64,000 bases of DNA. Source: Emydura subglobosa. Its lineage: Eukaryota > Chordata > Testudines > Chelidae. The stretch lies in contig ML679966.1 in the NCBI GenBank assembly GCA_007922225.1, positions 40,329,943 through 40,393,942 of the forward strand. The letters are read 5' to 3'. Below, one piece after another: positions 35,026 through 46,772 of this stretch. The position numbers and the translations under genes were made by a program. Within the stretch, counting starts at the first letter, position 1. Each line of letters opens with the position of its first letter. The notes beneath the pieces were generated by a model that saw nothing but the letters and a program-made list of their open reading frames with translations, was not told the DNA's origin and ran no database searches.

Positions 35026-38000
35026 TAGTATTATGAAGGAAACAGACTAGAACAGGTCAATTTTCTTTATTTCCCCTAATTCAGAGACATATGTTTATAC
35101 ATTCAAGGATTTTCTAATTATGAGAAGACATTATGAGTTAGATATCATAAATCAACTAAGAATATGGGCAACATAAGTTACCACATTTGAAGATTGAAGA
35201 TGAAAGGGAAAGAATTAAATGTAGTACAGAGGATATAACCAGTATAGGATGAAATTAAGATGGCTCCTTTTTGAACTCTGATAGGTCTGACCAACCTGCC
35301 ATGCATGTCATCTGTTCAGAAATATCCCTCTTCTAGTGTCTCCCTATTTGGGCAGGCCTTGATTTTCAATACTATATCTCCAGACCCCTTGTTACTTTCC
35401 CCATCCTCCAGTAGCCACTCATTCAGAAACTAGTGTTTGCTATACCCTTCCTTGTAAAAGAGATGGAGCTTGGAGAAGCAAAAGCCAGCACCCTGGTCAA
35501 TAGACATGATGTACTTGGCTATGAGCTAAGGTATACGGTAGTCTTAAAGATATGGTATGGCGTGAACTTAAAATGCTGCATTTTATCAATGTACTGTATA
35601 ATTATATATACTGTTGTACTGGTATTACTATATCATAATTATGTAACTACACCATCAGTACAGATACACATTAAGCAGCGAGTCATGATTTAATTATGTG
35701 CCTAATGGAAGCTTCCTTTATTAGCTTTATAGGCAAAGAAATCAGTGCCAGCCATTTGCTTTTATTTACATGTAAGGAGGCATAGACAAAGCTCAGGCAC
35801 AAGCACTTTGTTTTCTTCTGTTTTAAAAGATATCTACTCCACACTTCTTTGGTGGAGAAAGAAAGCTTATAAGTTTTAGTGCTCATGAGACAGCTGTCTT
35901 TCTCTTTAGGTGGAGCTGATGGCTTCTTTAGTTCCTTTTCTATTTTTCCACTTTCCATTTCTTGGAATATTTTCCACCATCTTAAACATATTTAAACTTG
36001 AAAAAAAAAATTTTAGCTTGAAGGACATTTCTAATTTTGTCTTTTCAGCTTGTTTAATGCAAATCTAGCCCCACTGATTTTTCCCTTGAATACTGTCTGT
36101 TGAGATACTTAATCTAGCCTAACCCCTTCTCAACTGCCTCTCTCTAACCCCAATCTAGTTCTTCCCACTCCTTTGTCTTCTACTCACAAAATTTCCCCAA
36201 ACACTCCTCACTTGCTTCTCATCCTACCCAAGGTCACTCAGGGTTTGTATTTTTCTTTGTGGATGAGGAGAGTGCCTATACAGGGTTTCTAGGGACCCCT
36301 TCTCCTAACAATGTCTTCAAACAGGAGACATGGTCTAAGACTGCCTCTTCTCTGGAGGGTCATGAAGAAAGGGAACAACAAGGATCTCTCCTCCTTCTGA
36401 GGTCCTACAAAGTCTGATGAATATCTCAGTGATGCTCCACTCCCATGGCAGAGCTCCTCACTGAAAATGAAGTGACTGTAGGGGCACTTCTTGTGCTCCT
36501 GTTTGAGGACATGAGCTCCTCAACAGGTGGGAGCTGCTGCATGCTATGAGTCTCTTCTTGACTGACCAGTTCAAGACTTTACATAAGAGACTGTTAAGGA
36601 GAATACATACAGCAGGAATAAAAGCCTCAGGAACAGCACAGGAGGCACCAACAGGCAAGGAAGGAGATCTTAGAAAAATGTCATTCAATAGCAAAGTATT
36701 CATGACTCATAGAAAAAAGGTTTTCATTTTCTAAGTCATAAGCTTGAAAGTATGCAATTCAACTTGGAAGTCAAGCAGAATTGTGGCCTTAGCTGTCTAA
36801 AGCAAATACATTCAGAATACTAGAATTTCTACTTTATCAACTAATAAACAGATAATTGTAGTGCAAAACATACTATGCAATCAACTGAACAATGGGTGTT
36901 AAAGCCATTTAGTGTTATGTCATGTCCCTGAATCTCTTGGCATTGCCACATTCTGGTGTGGAATCCCCTCTTTCTTGAATTATAGGCCTCTCCCCGCAAT
37001 CCACATTATTGAATTACATAGTGGTCTATAATTATGTATAGGGTTAGCATAGTGTGGGGTGAAATATTGTTTGGCTTGAGTTAATGCAGTTTCATAAATC
37101 AAGGCAAATCATTTACTGACCTCTTATGTAGAGCAGACCATAGAACTTCACCCACTAATTGCTGCATCTAGCAGAACTGTGGGGTTGAACTTCAGCATAT
37201 ATTTTAGATAGACAATCCAAAGACACTGAAAAGACTTGAACAACTTTCATTTGCAATATAATGGAATAAAATAAATGTAGCATTACCATTTAGCACTAGG
37301 GATTAATGTAACAATTCACCAACAGTCTATTTGAGTCTTATCTGAGAAAGACAAGTCAAGTAAATTGAGGCAGAATTTCTGACTCGAAAATGCAAGATGG
37401 AATAAGACTTCTTGCTAATGTATTCTTTGTGTGGTATGAATCAAACAGTAGGATTGACAGGATGTCCAACTATCACCCTTTTAAAGATATGGCCAGTTCA
37501 AAAGTTTAACTAGTCAGTGTCGAACATCTTTGTAAGTCACCAGTTTAGAAGATTAAACAGCCATAGTTTTGAGTATTCCATAGCAAGTGAAAACTAACTT
37601 GCCACTGAATCCAGGGATCTTGCTATATTTTGATGCAGAAGATTGAAGGTTCTGCTGCAACCTCACTTGAACTGGAAAATTGAAATGTTCATTGATTAAA
37701 TATGAAAGTGACCCCAGTACAGCAGTTACTGTTTATTTTGACAAAAGATTGTTTAGTTTCAATTGTGAACATGATGCTAGCATAACTGCATCAGAGAAGT
37801 TGCAAGAAGAGGCTGGAGTTTTTCACAAATGAGAGTTGAGGCTTTTAGCATCTAAGGAGGTCTGGTAGGTTGCTTGGGCTTGTGAGAAACATTTTAGCAG
37901 AAACACCCAGCTAATGTGATAAGCAGTGAAAAAGTGTTGATACTTCAGTTTTTATCTTTAATGCTAAACATAAAAAGGGTGTAACGGTGTAGTTGCAGAC

Positions 38001-39859
38001 TAGCTATGCACTAGACAATGCATCATTGACACCGTTCATGTTTCAGGAAAAAAAGCTTGATGAAAAGTTCTGAAGCCAGGGATGAATTCTGAAGCGTATT
38101 CCAAGACCATGGAATAACAGCACACTAGGCCCTGAACACACCACCATGTCATTGGAGAAAACTGTTTGATTTGCTTCCCAAAACAATGGGAATCTGTCAA
38201 GTATGGTATAATACTATCACATCCTGGGGCAAGAAGGTCAGCTACCTATATAGGGAGTATTTAATACAACTTGTACAGAGCTCTTCTGAGAAGACAGCCC
38301 AATTTGTTGTGACAGCATGATGCCACCTGACAACACTGCTGTACAGCCCTAGAACACAGATATTCTATACTGCTAATTGACAATGTTGTCTGCAGTCTTC
38401 CAAGGGCTAAAATTCCACTAGACCCTTTAAGAGAGAAGCTTGGCATAGATCACTCAGAACTATGCCAGGTGGAGGTTGTGTTTATGTCTCATCCACAATT
38501 CAGAATTGGCCCAGAAGTTCAGCTTTCTGGAATTGTCTTAATGTTCCCTAGTTAAATGTGGCTCCCTCTCAACTTAACAGGGTAAAACCCTGAATGAAGA
38601 AGAGTACCTTGCGGAAGGAATTGCAGACTCGTGGTGTGCACTACATGAAGAGTTTAAAACGGAAGGACTAAAATTAGAAGGTCTGACAGGACCATTTCTA
38701 GGCTACCTGAAGTGTCTAGAAAATCCTACGTTGTGTTATCATAAAAAGGATCATTAGAATTTGTATTTTAATAGGCAAATAGGTGCATCAGTATTTGTTT
38801 TAAGCAACTAGATCCAAGAAGAATAATTTTGTAAAGCTATACATCAAAATAAATGTTGCTTATTGTGTTTTACAATAAACCACACTTCAGTTACCATTTC
38901 CAGTTTATCCAGCTTCTAGGTCAGAATTCAAGGCTTTCTATGCATTAAAAGTCCATGTATGAAGTTCACATTCAAGATTTTGCCTCGCAAATAGTTCTCA
39001 TTCAAAGCACTCAGCTGCTTCAACAGCTTCGAACAGAACAAATAAAAAACTCATAACCCCACCTCACTCATTTCCCCACCACAGCTTTCAGTGAAAAGCT
39101 CAGCTTCACCTTCTGGCATGCCCTGAACCTCAGAGCCAGAACATTACCTTTGACTTCAGCTGAAGAATGATTCAAAGCAAGTGCAGGTTATCATGCACAA
39201 ATGTCATGTGCTCCTGTATGAAGTGCCACTTAAGTGGGAAGCCATGTTCTAAAATAGCTGGATAACATTTTCAGGTGAACCACAGCTGTTCTCATGACTG
39301 GATTACTGAGAACAAAAGCATGGAAAACCATGGCAAGGTCCACATACAAGGAAAATACAATATGCTTTCTGAAAGCAAGTGAATAAGCACTCTTATTTCT
39401 GTAACATATACACCCTGGAAGAAGCAACAGGCCAACGTGACTGACCTGTTTCCAGTATGATTAACAGGTGACAGCTCTTTGCCATCCCTTCCCCAGGCTA
39501 TAAGAAATACCTGTCTTCCATGCACTGAGCCTCAGTTAGCTTTCATCCCCACTCCAAAATCAAGCAGACGCCAAGTAATTCACTCAGTTGCACCAACTGG
39601 ATTCAGTGGAATCCTTGGAACTTTATGCCATCTACTTACTGACAGCAATGCTGTTCACATCTTACTCAGAAGGCCTTAGGAGGAATAGGGTCTATATTAG
39701 TTAAACATGTCTTTGGACTACTACATGACTGCACCAGCTAGCATTCCAAAGCTTACAAATAAAATGCTGAGTTATAAGTAGCAGTAGTATAGTGCTTGTT
39801 TGGAAGAAATAGTTATCCTTAAGTAACCCTTAATCTACCTACCTACTTTTAAACTGACT
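35026..39859. other. Non-coding, nothing recognised
   Basis: 4.8 kb of AT-rich sequence. A pyrimidine-rich stretch at about 36110-36240 and several open frames of 61-91 codons were inspected. One at 35683-35958 (-) starts with a Lys-rich segment (KKPSAPPKEKDS) but has no recognisable domain. Confidence 0.5.
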
Positions 39860-39998
39860 GATATTGGGACATCTGGTCACCCTCGTCATGATTGGGACCA
39901 TCCTGATATTGGGAGCTTTGTCTTGTATATGCAACTATTAAACCCCACCCTGCAAAAAAAATTTTTCCTTTTCCCTACACTTGCTATCTGGTCACCCT
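39860..39998. mobile_element. Rearranged copy of the GGTGACCAGAT MITE
   Basis: The right part reads as the plus-orientation family body (GATATTGGGAGC, then CTACACTTGCTATCTGGTCACCCT), like 28244-28368. Immediately to its left, TGATATTGGGACATCTGGTCACCCT-type sequence at 39860-39884 is the family's 5' terminus in the opposite orientation. Two copies or a fold-back rearrangement are therefore joined. Confidence 0.65.
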
Positions 39999-42422
39999 AC
40001 TGATGACAAAAGTGTCCCAGGCCAAATCAACCCAGCCAGGGATGCCATTGTCCAAGAAATTAAGAAAAGTACGTTTATTAGGAAGTGGTCAAGTGGAGTC
40101 AGAAACAGAAGAAAGATTCTCCTATTCCTACCACAAGAAGAAATTCAGTTTTGTATTAGTGGGAACAGATTGTCAATATCCCACATTTCACCACTGCTGC
40201 ATCCTTTACAGATCTGATGCAGGGACAAATGGGGGAAGCTAAGTGGAATTAAAAATTTGATATTTATATCCTTAAGGGATAAATTCTGCGATGCCCCATT
40301 CTTAAAATCCTGAGTTTATCAAGATATTTGTACTACACACAAACCTCAGAAAGGTGGTGAATCAGGAATACAAAGGAACAACCACTTTTAAAAGACTTTT
40401 TGTTCCTGGGGAAATGGCTTACGTTATGCTGCTATATAAAGCATGTCCTGCCACTAAATGGAGTGGTAAAGGCATTAAAATAGCATGGTGCGAACTAAAT
40501 GATGGTCCACTGACCAACAAGTTCTTTAGTTTTGCTAATTCAAATGAAGAGAGGATACCAGGATCACCAAGTGTCATTCACGTTTTTAGTACATCATCCC
40601 CCATGGAGTCATCATATAACTGCCATCCATTTCAGGGGCTAGTTAAAAATATTGTAGAGTCCATTCTTTCAACAGGACGATAGGGCAAATACTTCACTCT
40701 AGTGTGCAAGGAGAAACTCGCCTGCATACAAGTTTGAGAGCTCAGCAGGAGGCAGGGAGTTGGGACTCTGTCTTGTGCTTCAGCTTAAGTGTGCTAGTGA
40801 ACACAGTTCCTATATCTGGATGGACATGAGCCCTCTTCCTTTCAGCCCACTGCAGGTGAAGAATATTTGCAAAGGGTTTTAAATTAATTTGTCAGTACTT
40901 ATCTGAAGGAAATTATCCCTCAGGAGAAGGATGCATTTGGGAGCAGACATTTCTGACAATGAAAGCATTCTGGAAGGCTGTAGGGTTACTAGATTGTCTC
41001 TTTCACAAGCATATGCTTTCTTCCATGTTGCTCCTTATATATAGAGCACCCTAGTTGAATTAATGAAAGAGGCTCATATCTTCCCTCCATTTTCCTCCGC
41101 AAAACCCACTTCAACTATGATGCTTACATGAAGTCAGCCAAAACCACTACAGATAGGGCGTGCAACAGCCTGTGACATCCAGATTAGTTTATTTATAACG
41201 GCTTCTAAACAATTTGGAATCTAATTTTGTCAGACAATAACTTTTGTGAACATGTGATTGTCACCCTTGTAACTCTTGAAGGACTACTACAACCAGCCTC
41301 TTTTTGGTTTTCAGATACTTGCATTTCTCCATCACCATGCTGGGTAGAATTGAGGGGACAGGACACAAAGCACCCTGAGTGAGAATTGCTTTCTCTGAAA
41401 ACTGAGTCAAAGGCTATTTACTTTTTTTCCATACACACCAGATTATCCAAAATATTTTGTGAGCACAATAATTTGAAGTTTACTCACCCCTAGGAAAGGC
41501 ATGATATAGGTGAAAGATAGCATTTGAGGCTTCCTACCTGAAACCTGAGCAAAGTGTCTGGATCAGGGCACTCTGATGAATGAGCTCCCAAAAGCCTGAA
41601 GAAAACAGGAGTATCTGGGCCAGAACACTACAGTTGCTTGGTCATGAATTATTTTCCTAACCACTTTGGACATGAGAGAAAAAAGGGAACATAGAAGCCT
41701 GGCCAGAGGACTAACAGTGCTCAACTTTCCCTGCAAGTGCTGGGAGGAAATTTTTGACAATTTCCTGTTGGATCGGGCAGCAAAGGGGCCTGCCTAAGGG
41801 AGGAAACACTTCTGTTAGCCAAGTGAGAATCTTTTGATCTTGCTCCCATTCCTCTGCTTCCAAGGCATGTCAGCTAAGCCAGCTGGCCTGAGTTTTTGCC
41901 CTGTATATAGACAGCCCTGACTGCAACGTAACACTTTCTACAACCTACTACCAGAGGGCATACAAGTCACAGTCCCAAACAATTGGACCCTGAACAGCTG
42001 ATGCACTTTTTGCTGCCTTCCAGCCACCACTCAATTTGTGATGGCAGGAGTCATAGGAAAGTCAGGGTTCCTGATTCTTCAGCAGCTCTAGGGCTTTACC
42101 ACCTGTCCTGCACTACAATGATTTCAGCAGCTGGGACAGAGAGGCCTCAAAGTCTTCAGGCCAGCATAGACCAATGCTAAGACCTACTCTGCTCCTACCT
42201 AGTCCACACAACTACTCAGTCTGCTGCCTTAATGCTGGAGGCTGTGGGTGCACTCAACTGCCACTTTGCTCCGCCCAGGGTTCTCCTGCTGAATATTGTG
42301 GGCCCATCTGCTGCTTTGCTCTGCTTGTTGCTGGCCAAATGACCAGAACTGCCGCTGGCATCTGCATTCCACTTGCCACAGGCCAAAAATGGCAAACTGC
42401 TGCTGAGTTCTGCCCATAAGGC
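39999..42422. other. Non-coding, unrecognised
   Basis: Contains a 109-codon plus-strand open frame at 40354-40683 with no recognisable domain, and a moderately GC-rich stretch at 42000-42420 with GCTGCTTTGCTCTGC-like repeats. No transposon ends were recognised before 42423. Confidence 0.5.
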
Positions 42423-42593
42423 AAGTACAGCTCTCAGCTCAGCTCTATAAAGGTACAATGGGATCAGAAACCTAAAACACCCACCAGAATCTATCACCCA
42501 GTGAGGTATTCCCAGCAGCAAACCAGAAATGTACAGCCTCCTCTTCGGTCCCCTTCCAAAACTCTCTGGCTCGCTACAGGTCCTCTTGCCCAT
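42423..42593 (-). repeat. Inverted copy of part of the Harbinger 5' region
   Basis: Reverse-complemented, this segment matches 43152-43325 inside the Harbinger element almost base for base: both read ATGGGCAAGAGGACCTGTAG (one difference), GAGGCTGTACATTTCTGGTT, 'ATACCTCACTGGGTGATAGA' and 'GAGCTGAGCTGAGAGCTGTA'. It lies outside the element's left end at 42783, so it is a separate fragment or an inverted duplication. Sequence on both sides of it does not extend the match. Confidence 0.9.
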
Positions 42594-43340
42594 CCTCAGC
42601 AAACATCCATCTTCATCAGGGTGATCCCATACCCCGTCATCGTCCAGGCTTTGCCCAGTGATTCCCAGGAGGGTAATAGCCAAAATATCAGCCCCAAGTA
42701 CAAAACTTAGCTAAGTTATACTCCAATGTCCCCAAATTATAGTATCTGCAATTAATATGTAAATGAGGTACTGCCTTACTCAGGCCTGGTCTACACTGGC
42801 GATGTAGGTTGACTTAAAAATCACTTACATCGATCTACGTACATCTGCGTTTACACTGGCACCACTGTTAATTCGAATTAAGTAGCCTTGAAAATTGACT
42901 TAAGACCACCACTGGAAGTGGCATAGCACCTAAACCGAATTTGGTAATTTGATTTAGTGTCAGTGTAGACACAACTTCACTTAAAATCGAATTTATTGGC
43001 CTCTGGGAAGTGTCCCACAATTCCCTGTTTTGACGGCTCTGGACAGTCACGCTGTGCTGCTCTGTGGTCATGCTATCAGGAAATGTCCCCTACCCTCAAA
43101 CCCTGGGAAGATTTGAATTTTCATTTCTTGTGCTGCCAGCATGGAGAGAGCATGGGCAAGAGGACCTGTAGAGAGCCAGAGAGTTTTGGAAGGGGGCCGG
43201 GGAGGAGGCTGTACATTTCTGGTTTGCTGCTGGGAATACCTCACTGGGTGATAGAGATTCTGGTGGGTGTTTTAGGTTTCTGATCCCATTGTACCTTTAT
43301 AGAGCTGAGCTGAGAGCTGTACTTTGTCACTGTTCTCCGC

Positions 43341-44990
43341 ATGGCTATTGCAAAGCCCAAACGCACTCCAGCATGGAGTCGACCAGAGGTCTTAGATCTC
43401 ATCAGGCTGTGGGGTGAGGAGTCCATTCCGGCTCAGTTCAGAGCCAACAAAAGGAATCTGTACATTTATGGGAATATATCCCAGGGCATGCTGGAGAAGG
43501 GACACAAGAGGGACACGCAGCAATGCCGCGTGAAGATCAAGGAGATGCGTCAGTCATATCAGAAAGCCAGGGACGCTAACAGCCATTCTGGCTCCTCGCC
43601 CAAAACATGCCACTTCTATGATGAGGGGCATGCAATTCTCAGGGGGGGATCCCACCACAGTGCCGCCCCACAGCTCCGATACCTCCGCTAGGTCACAGTC
43701 CATGGACAATGAGGACGACTCTGTGGACAAGGAGGAGGCGGCAAATGAGGAGAACAGGGTGCATGAGAGCGTGCTGTCCATTCTCCCTTAAAGTCAGGAC
43801 ATATTCCTGACCCCAGAGCAGTCCAGCAGCACACAGGACAGCACTAATGATCCTGTGGAAGGCACATCTGGTGAGTTGTTCTTCTTAGCAGTTCTGTCCT
43901 TTTACACTGGGTGGGGTGGGGGCCCACGAAGGGGATTTCAGGCGTTTCAGTGACTGTACTGGGGGTTACCCAGGGAACAGTTTATTTATGTGATGAGAAA
44001 TGCTACATTTATCATCAGTTGATATCTCACGGAAACTTTCATGTATGTAATCTGTTATCCTTCGCAAAAGATCTCAGGGGAGGGCTGCCTTGTTCCTCCC
44101 TCCACGGTAGGATACTTTGCTGCAATCAAGGGAGCCTGCATCATGGCGGAACACTGCTGGTACCCGGCTGTGTCCAGCAAATCTTTGTTTTAAGCAGAGA
44201 CTTCCCCCATGCTCTCTGCGGTTCCTCTCCGTAAGGGTTTAAAATGCCAGCAGACTCCTCTCTCCCCACCCTCAAATGTCTGCAGTGCCTCTGTAAGGGC
44301 ACACAGCACATGTTTAAAATACCTGCAGAGACTCCCCCCACCACGCTGTCCTCAGATCCTCTCTGTAAGGACACAGTGAGCAGGCCCTTCTGGGACCTCA
44401 GCAATGGAATGAAGCTGTGTGTTTGCCTTGTGCACTGCATGAGGGTTATTGTCTACATTGTTACATTTGTATCATTTTCTTCACTATGCTAACAGTGGCT
44501 ACCTTGTTATTTTTTTTCCCCATTCTGTAGACACCTCGGCCTTGGCCCCACCCTCAAGAAATGCTGCGGAAAGACTGCCGCAGATTAGAAAGAGGAAAAA
44601 AACACCACAAGAGATGACATGTTTTGTGAGCTCATGAACACCTCAGCAGCCGCAGAGACAGAGCAAAGAACGTGGCAGCTCACCTTGTCCCAGAATATGG
44701 ACATGGACACTTGCAGAGAAATGATGGAGCATGATCACAGTACCACACAGGAGATGCTGTGAATCATGCAAGACCAGGCAGACATACTGCAGAGGCTTGT
44801 GGTGCTTCAGGAGGAGCAGAGGAAGGACAAAGTCATGCTGCAGCCCCTCCATAATGCTCCTCAACCGAGGGCTTTGATGCCCACCCCCTCCCCCGCCCCC
44901 AGCCGGTCTCTGAGGAGACTGGCCAGGCTGCAGTACGTGCTTGCCTTCACCCTGGCAGAGGCGAGCAGAAAGCAGCGGTGGCCATGCTGA
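43341..44990 (+). pseudogene. Harbinger Myb/SANT-like DNA-binding protein gene, broken
   Basis: The ATG at 43341 opens a frame of 116 codons with WSRPEVLDLIRLWGEESI, IYGNISQGMLEKGHKRDTQQ and CRVKIKEMRQSYQKARDAN. This is the trihelix/Myb-SANT-like DNA-binding domain of the accessory protein of PIF/Harbinger elements, which in the superfamily helps the transposase bind DNA and enter the nucleus. The frame is lost in a G-run near 43641-43647, and acidic sequence (DNEDDSVDKEE) continues in another frame. A good donor (CTG|GTGAGT at 43871) and acceptor (CATTCTGTAG|ACACC, ending 44530) mark a 660-bp intron. The second exon starts with a Ser/Ala-rich and RKRKK segment, is again frameshifted, and ends near 44990. 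AATAAA lies at 45073. Pseudogene by at least two frame changes and a stop. Confidence 0.85.
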
Positions 44991-45072
44991 CAACTGGCCA
45001 GCAAGCTACCACCTTACCCCTTGAGACAGTGAATGAACACTCCCCCCTTCCCCCATGACTTGAATGTTCATA

Positions 45073-45106
45073 AATAAAGTTAATCATTTCAACACATTTC
45101 TTTATT
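45073..45106. promoter_or_regulatory. Two facing poly(A) signals between the Harbinger genes
   Basis: AATAAA on + at 45073-45078 serves the Myb-like gene, and TTTATT at 45101-45106 is AATAAA on - for the transposase gene. They are 22 bases apart in the convergent gap, which fits tail-to-tail transcription units in the ancestral element. Confidence 0.6.
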
Positions 45107-45373
45107 AAATCATATCTTGTTCTGGAGGGATTTGGCGGATACAGATATCGATTGAGGGGGGGGGGGGGGAAGGTCCACCAAAGGCAAACAACATACAGGA
45201 ACATAAATCAGTCCTGCATCTCATTGCAGAACCTGGTTTTCAAAGCTTCCCTAATGAAAAGCGCTCCGCCGTTAACTCTTCAGCGTAGTGCTGGCATCTG
45301 GCTGCTCATAACTAGCAGCCAGTCTTTCTGCCTCCACAGCCCAACCCTCAGGGAACCTCTCACTCTTCGCTTC

Positions 45374-46439
45374 TCACACATTATGAATAAAACAGCACGC
45401 AGATATCACAGAAGGGAGGTTCTTTTCACTCATGTCCAGCCTAGTGAGGAGACTCCTGCATCTACCCTTTGAACGCCCAAAGGCACATTCTACAACCATT
45501 CCGCAAGTGCTTAACCTCTTATTAAAACACTCCTTGTCGCTGTCAAGGTGGCCGGTGTATGGCTTCATTAGCCAAGGGAGCAAGGGGTAAGCAGGGTCCC
45601 CCAGGATCACTATGAGCATTTCCACACCCCCAAATTGAATTTTTTGGTCTGGTAAAAAGTGCCTGCCTGCATGTTAGATAACAGCCCCAAATTACTAAAT
45701 ACACACGTCATGCACCTTCCCAGACCACTTCACATAGATGCCGGTGAAATGACCCCTGTGACCCACAAGCCCCTGCAGGACTATGGAAAAGTACCCCTTG
45801 TGGTTTATGTACTTGGTTGCTAGGTGGGCAGGCGCTCAGATGGGGGGGTGTCCCCCATCAATGGCCCCCCCGCAGTTTGGGAACCCCATTGTGGCAAACC
45901 CCTCCACTATGTCCTGCACATTTCCCAAAGACACTAGCCTTCGTAGCAGTAGTCTATTGATGGCCCTGGACACTTGAATCATGGCAGCACCCGCTGGAGA
46001 TTTACTGACTCCGAATTGATTCCCAACCAAGCGGTAACAGTTGGGGGTTGCCAGCTTCCACAGAGTGATGGTGACTCTCTTCTCCACCGTCAGAGCTTGT
46101 CTGAAGGAATGGGGCCAGCTCCAAGCACAGTTCCAGGAAAGTTGCCTTTCGCATACGAAAGTTTTGCAGCCACTGATCACCATCCCACAGCTGCATAACA
46201 AGGAGGTCCCACCAGTCTGTGCTTGTTTCCCTGGACCAGAACCCATGCTCCACGGAATGCAGATGATTCATTACAGCCTGTAGCAATCGGGAATTGTTCT
46301 GCTCCATGGCTTGTAGCAGGGCAGCCTCAGTGGCATCACTGTTGTGTGCGCTTTGGCTTCTTGCTCTACTTTGAAAATAGTTGATAAGCCATGATGTATT
46401 TGTGATGCTCACAATAGTGCAGAGTTGAGCTGGTTCCAT
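45374..46439 (-). pseudogene. Harbinger DDE transposase gene, broken
   Basis: Minus strand, start near 46439 (MEPAQLC). Three frames are needed to follow it. The N-terminal part includes LWDGDQWLQNFRMRKATF. Then CYRLVGNQFGVSKSP and GFPNCGGAIDGGHPPI, where the Asp is the expected first catalytic residue. Then LVGHRGHFTGIYVKWSGKVHD at about 45690-45835, and finally ILGDPAYPLLPWLMKPY (second Asp) with VVECAFGRSKGRCRSLL (the Glu). This is the DDE_Tnp_4-type PIF/Harbinger nuclease core. Frame breaks lie near 46000-46100 and between 45626 and 45836, so no full protein can be made. The residue after the first Asp motif (GGH where TH is usual) is also changed. Confidence 0.88.
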
Positions 46440-46772
46440 GTCTCAGCAGCAATGGCGATCGCAGGGAGTAAAAAACGGCACAAAAATACTTTTCCTGTTT
46501 GTTTGGGGAGCAGGGGAAGCAGGGAGGGGGAAGCAGCATTGCATCATGGGACGATGACACTCGTCCCAACAGCCACCGCGACTAGTTGCACTGAGGGATA
46601 GCTACTCACACTGCACTGCTTTGCAATTCAAATTAAGAGTGCTCAGTGTAAATGCAGGAGACCTGCGCAAACAGCGTAGTTCATACACACTGCTGTGACT
46701 TCTAAAAATCGGCTGCTGAAAGTCTATTTAAAAAGTAGGTCGACCTCACTCAGCAGTGTGGACATGGCCTCA

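Larger units (their letters stand above)
42783..46769. mobile_element. PIF/Harbinger DNA transposon, near full length, inactivated
   Basis: The ends are terminal inverted repeats: left GGCCTGGTCTACACTG, right (reverse complement) GGCCATGTCCACACTG, 13 of 16 matching, with further subterminal similarity (AGGTTGAC/AGGTCGAC). A TCA trinucleotide flanks both ends (42780-42782, 46770-46772), fitting the 3-bp target duplications of this superfamily. Inside are the two genes expected of PIF/Harbinger: a Myb/SANT-like DNA-binding protein on + and a DDE transposase on -, arranged tail to tail. Both are broken by frame changes and stops, so the 3,987-bp copy cannot move by itself. A G14 run lies at 45156-45169. 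Confidence 0.92.

Noticed and set aside
35683..35958. 91-codon minus-strand frame with a Lys-rich start (KKPSAPPKEKDS)
   Set aside because: Only the first third looks protein-like; the rest is random in composition. Could not be linked to MTUS1 or any other gene.
40354..40683. 109-codon plus-strand open frame (starts MVNQEYKGTTTFKRLF)
   Set aside because: No recognisable domain or flanking gene signals. The length is within the chance range for 64 kb of this composition.
42216..42683. 155-codon minus-strand open frame
   Set aside because: It overlaps the inverted Harbinger fragment. The matching part is non-coding 5' sequence in the element, so the frame is fortuitous.
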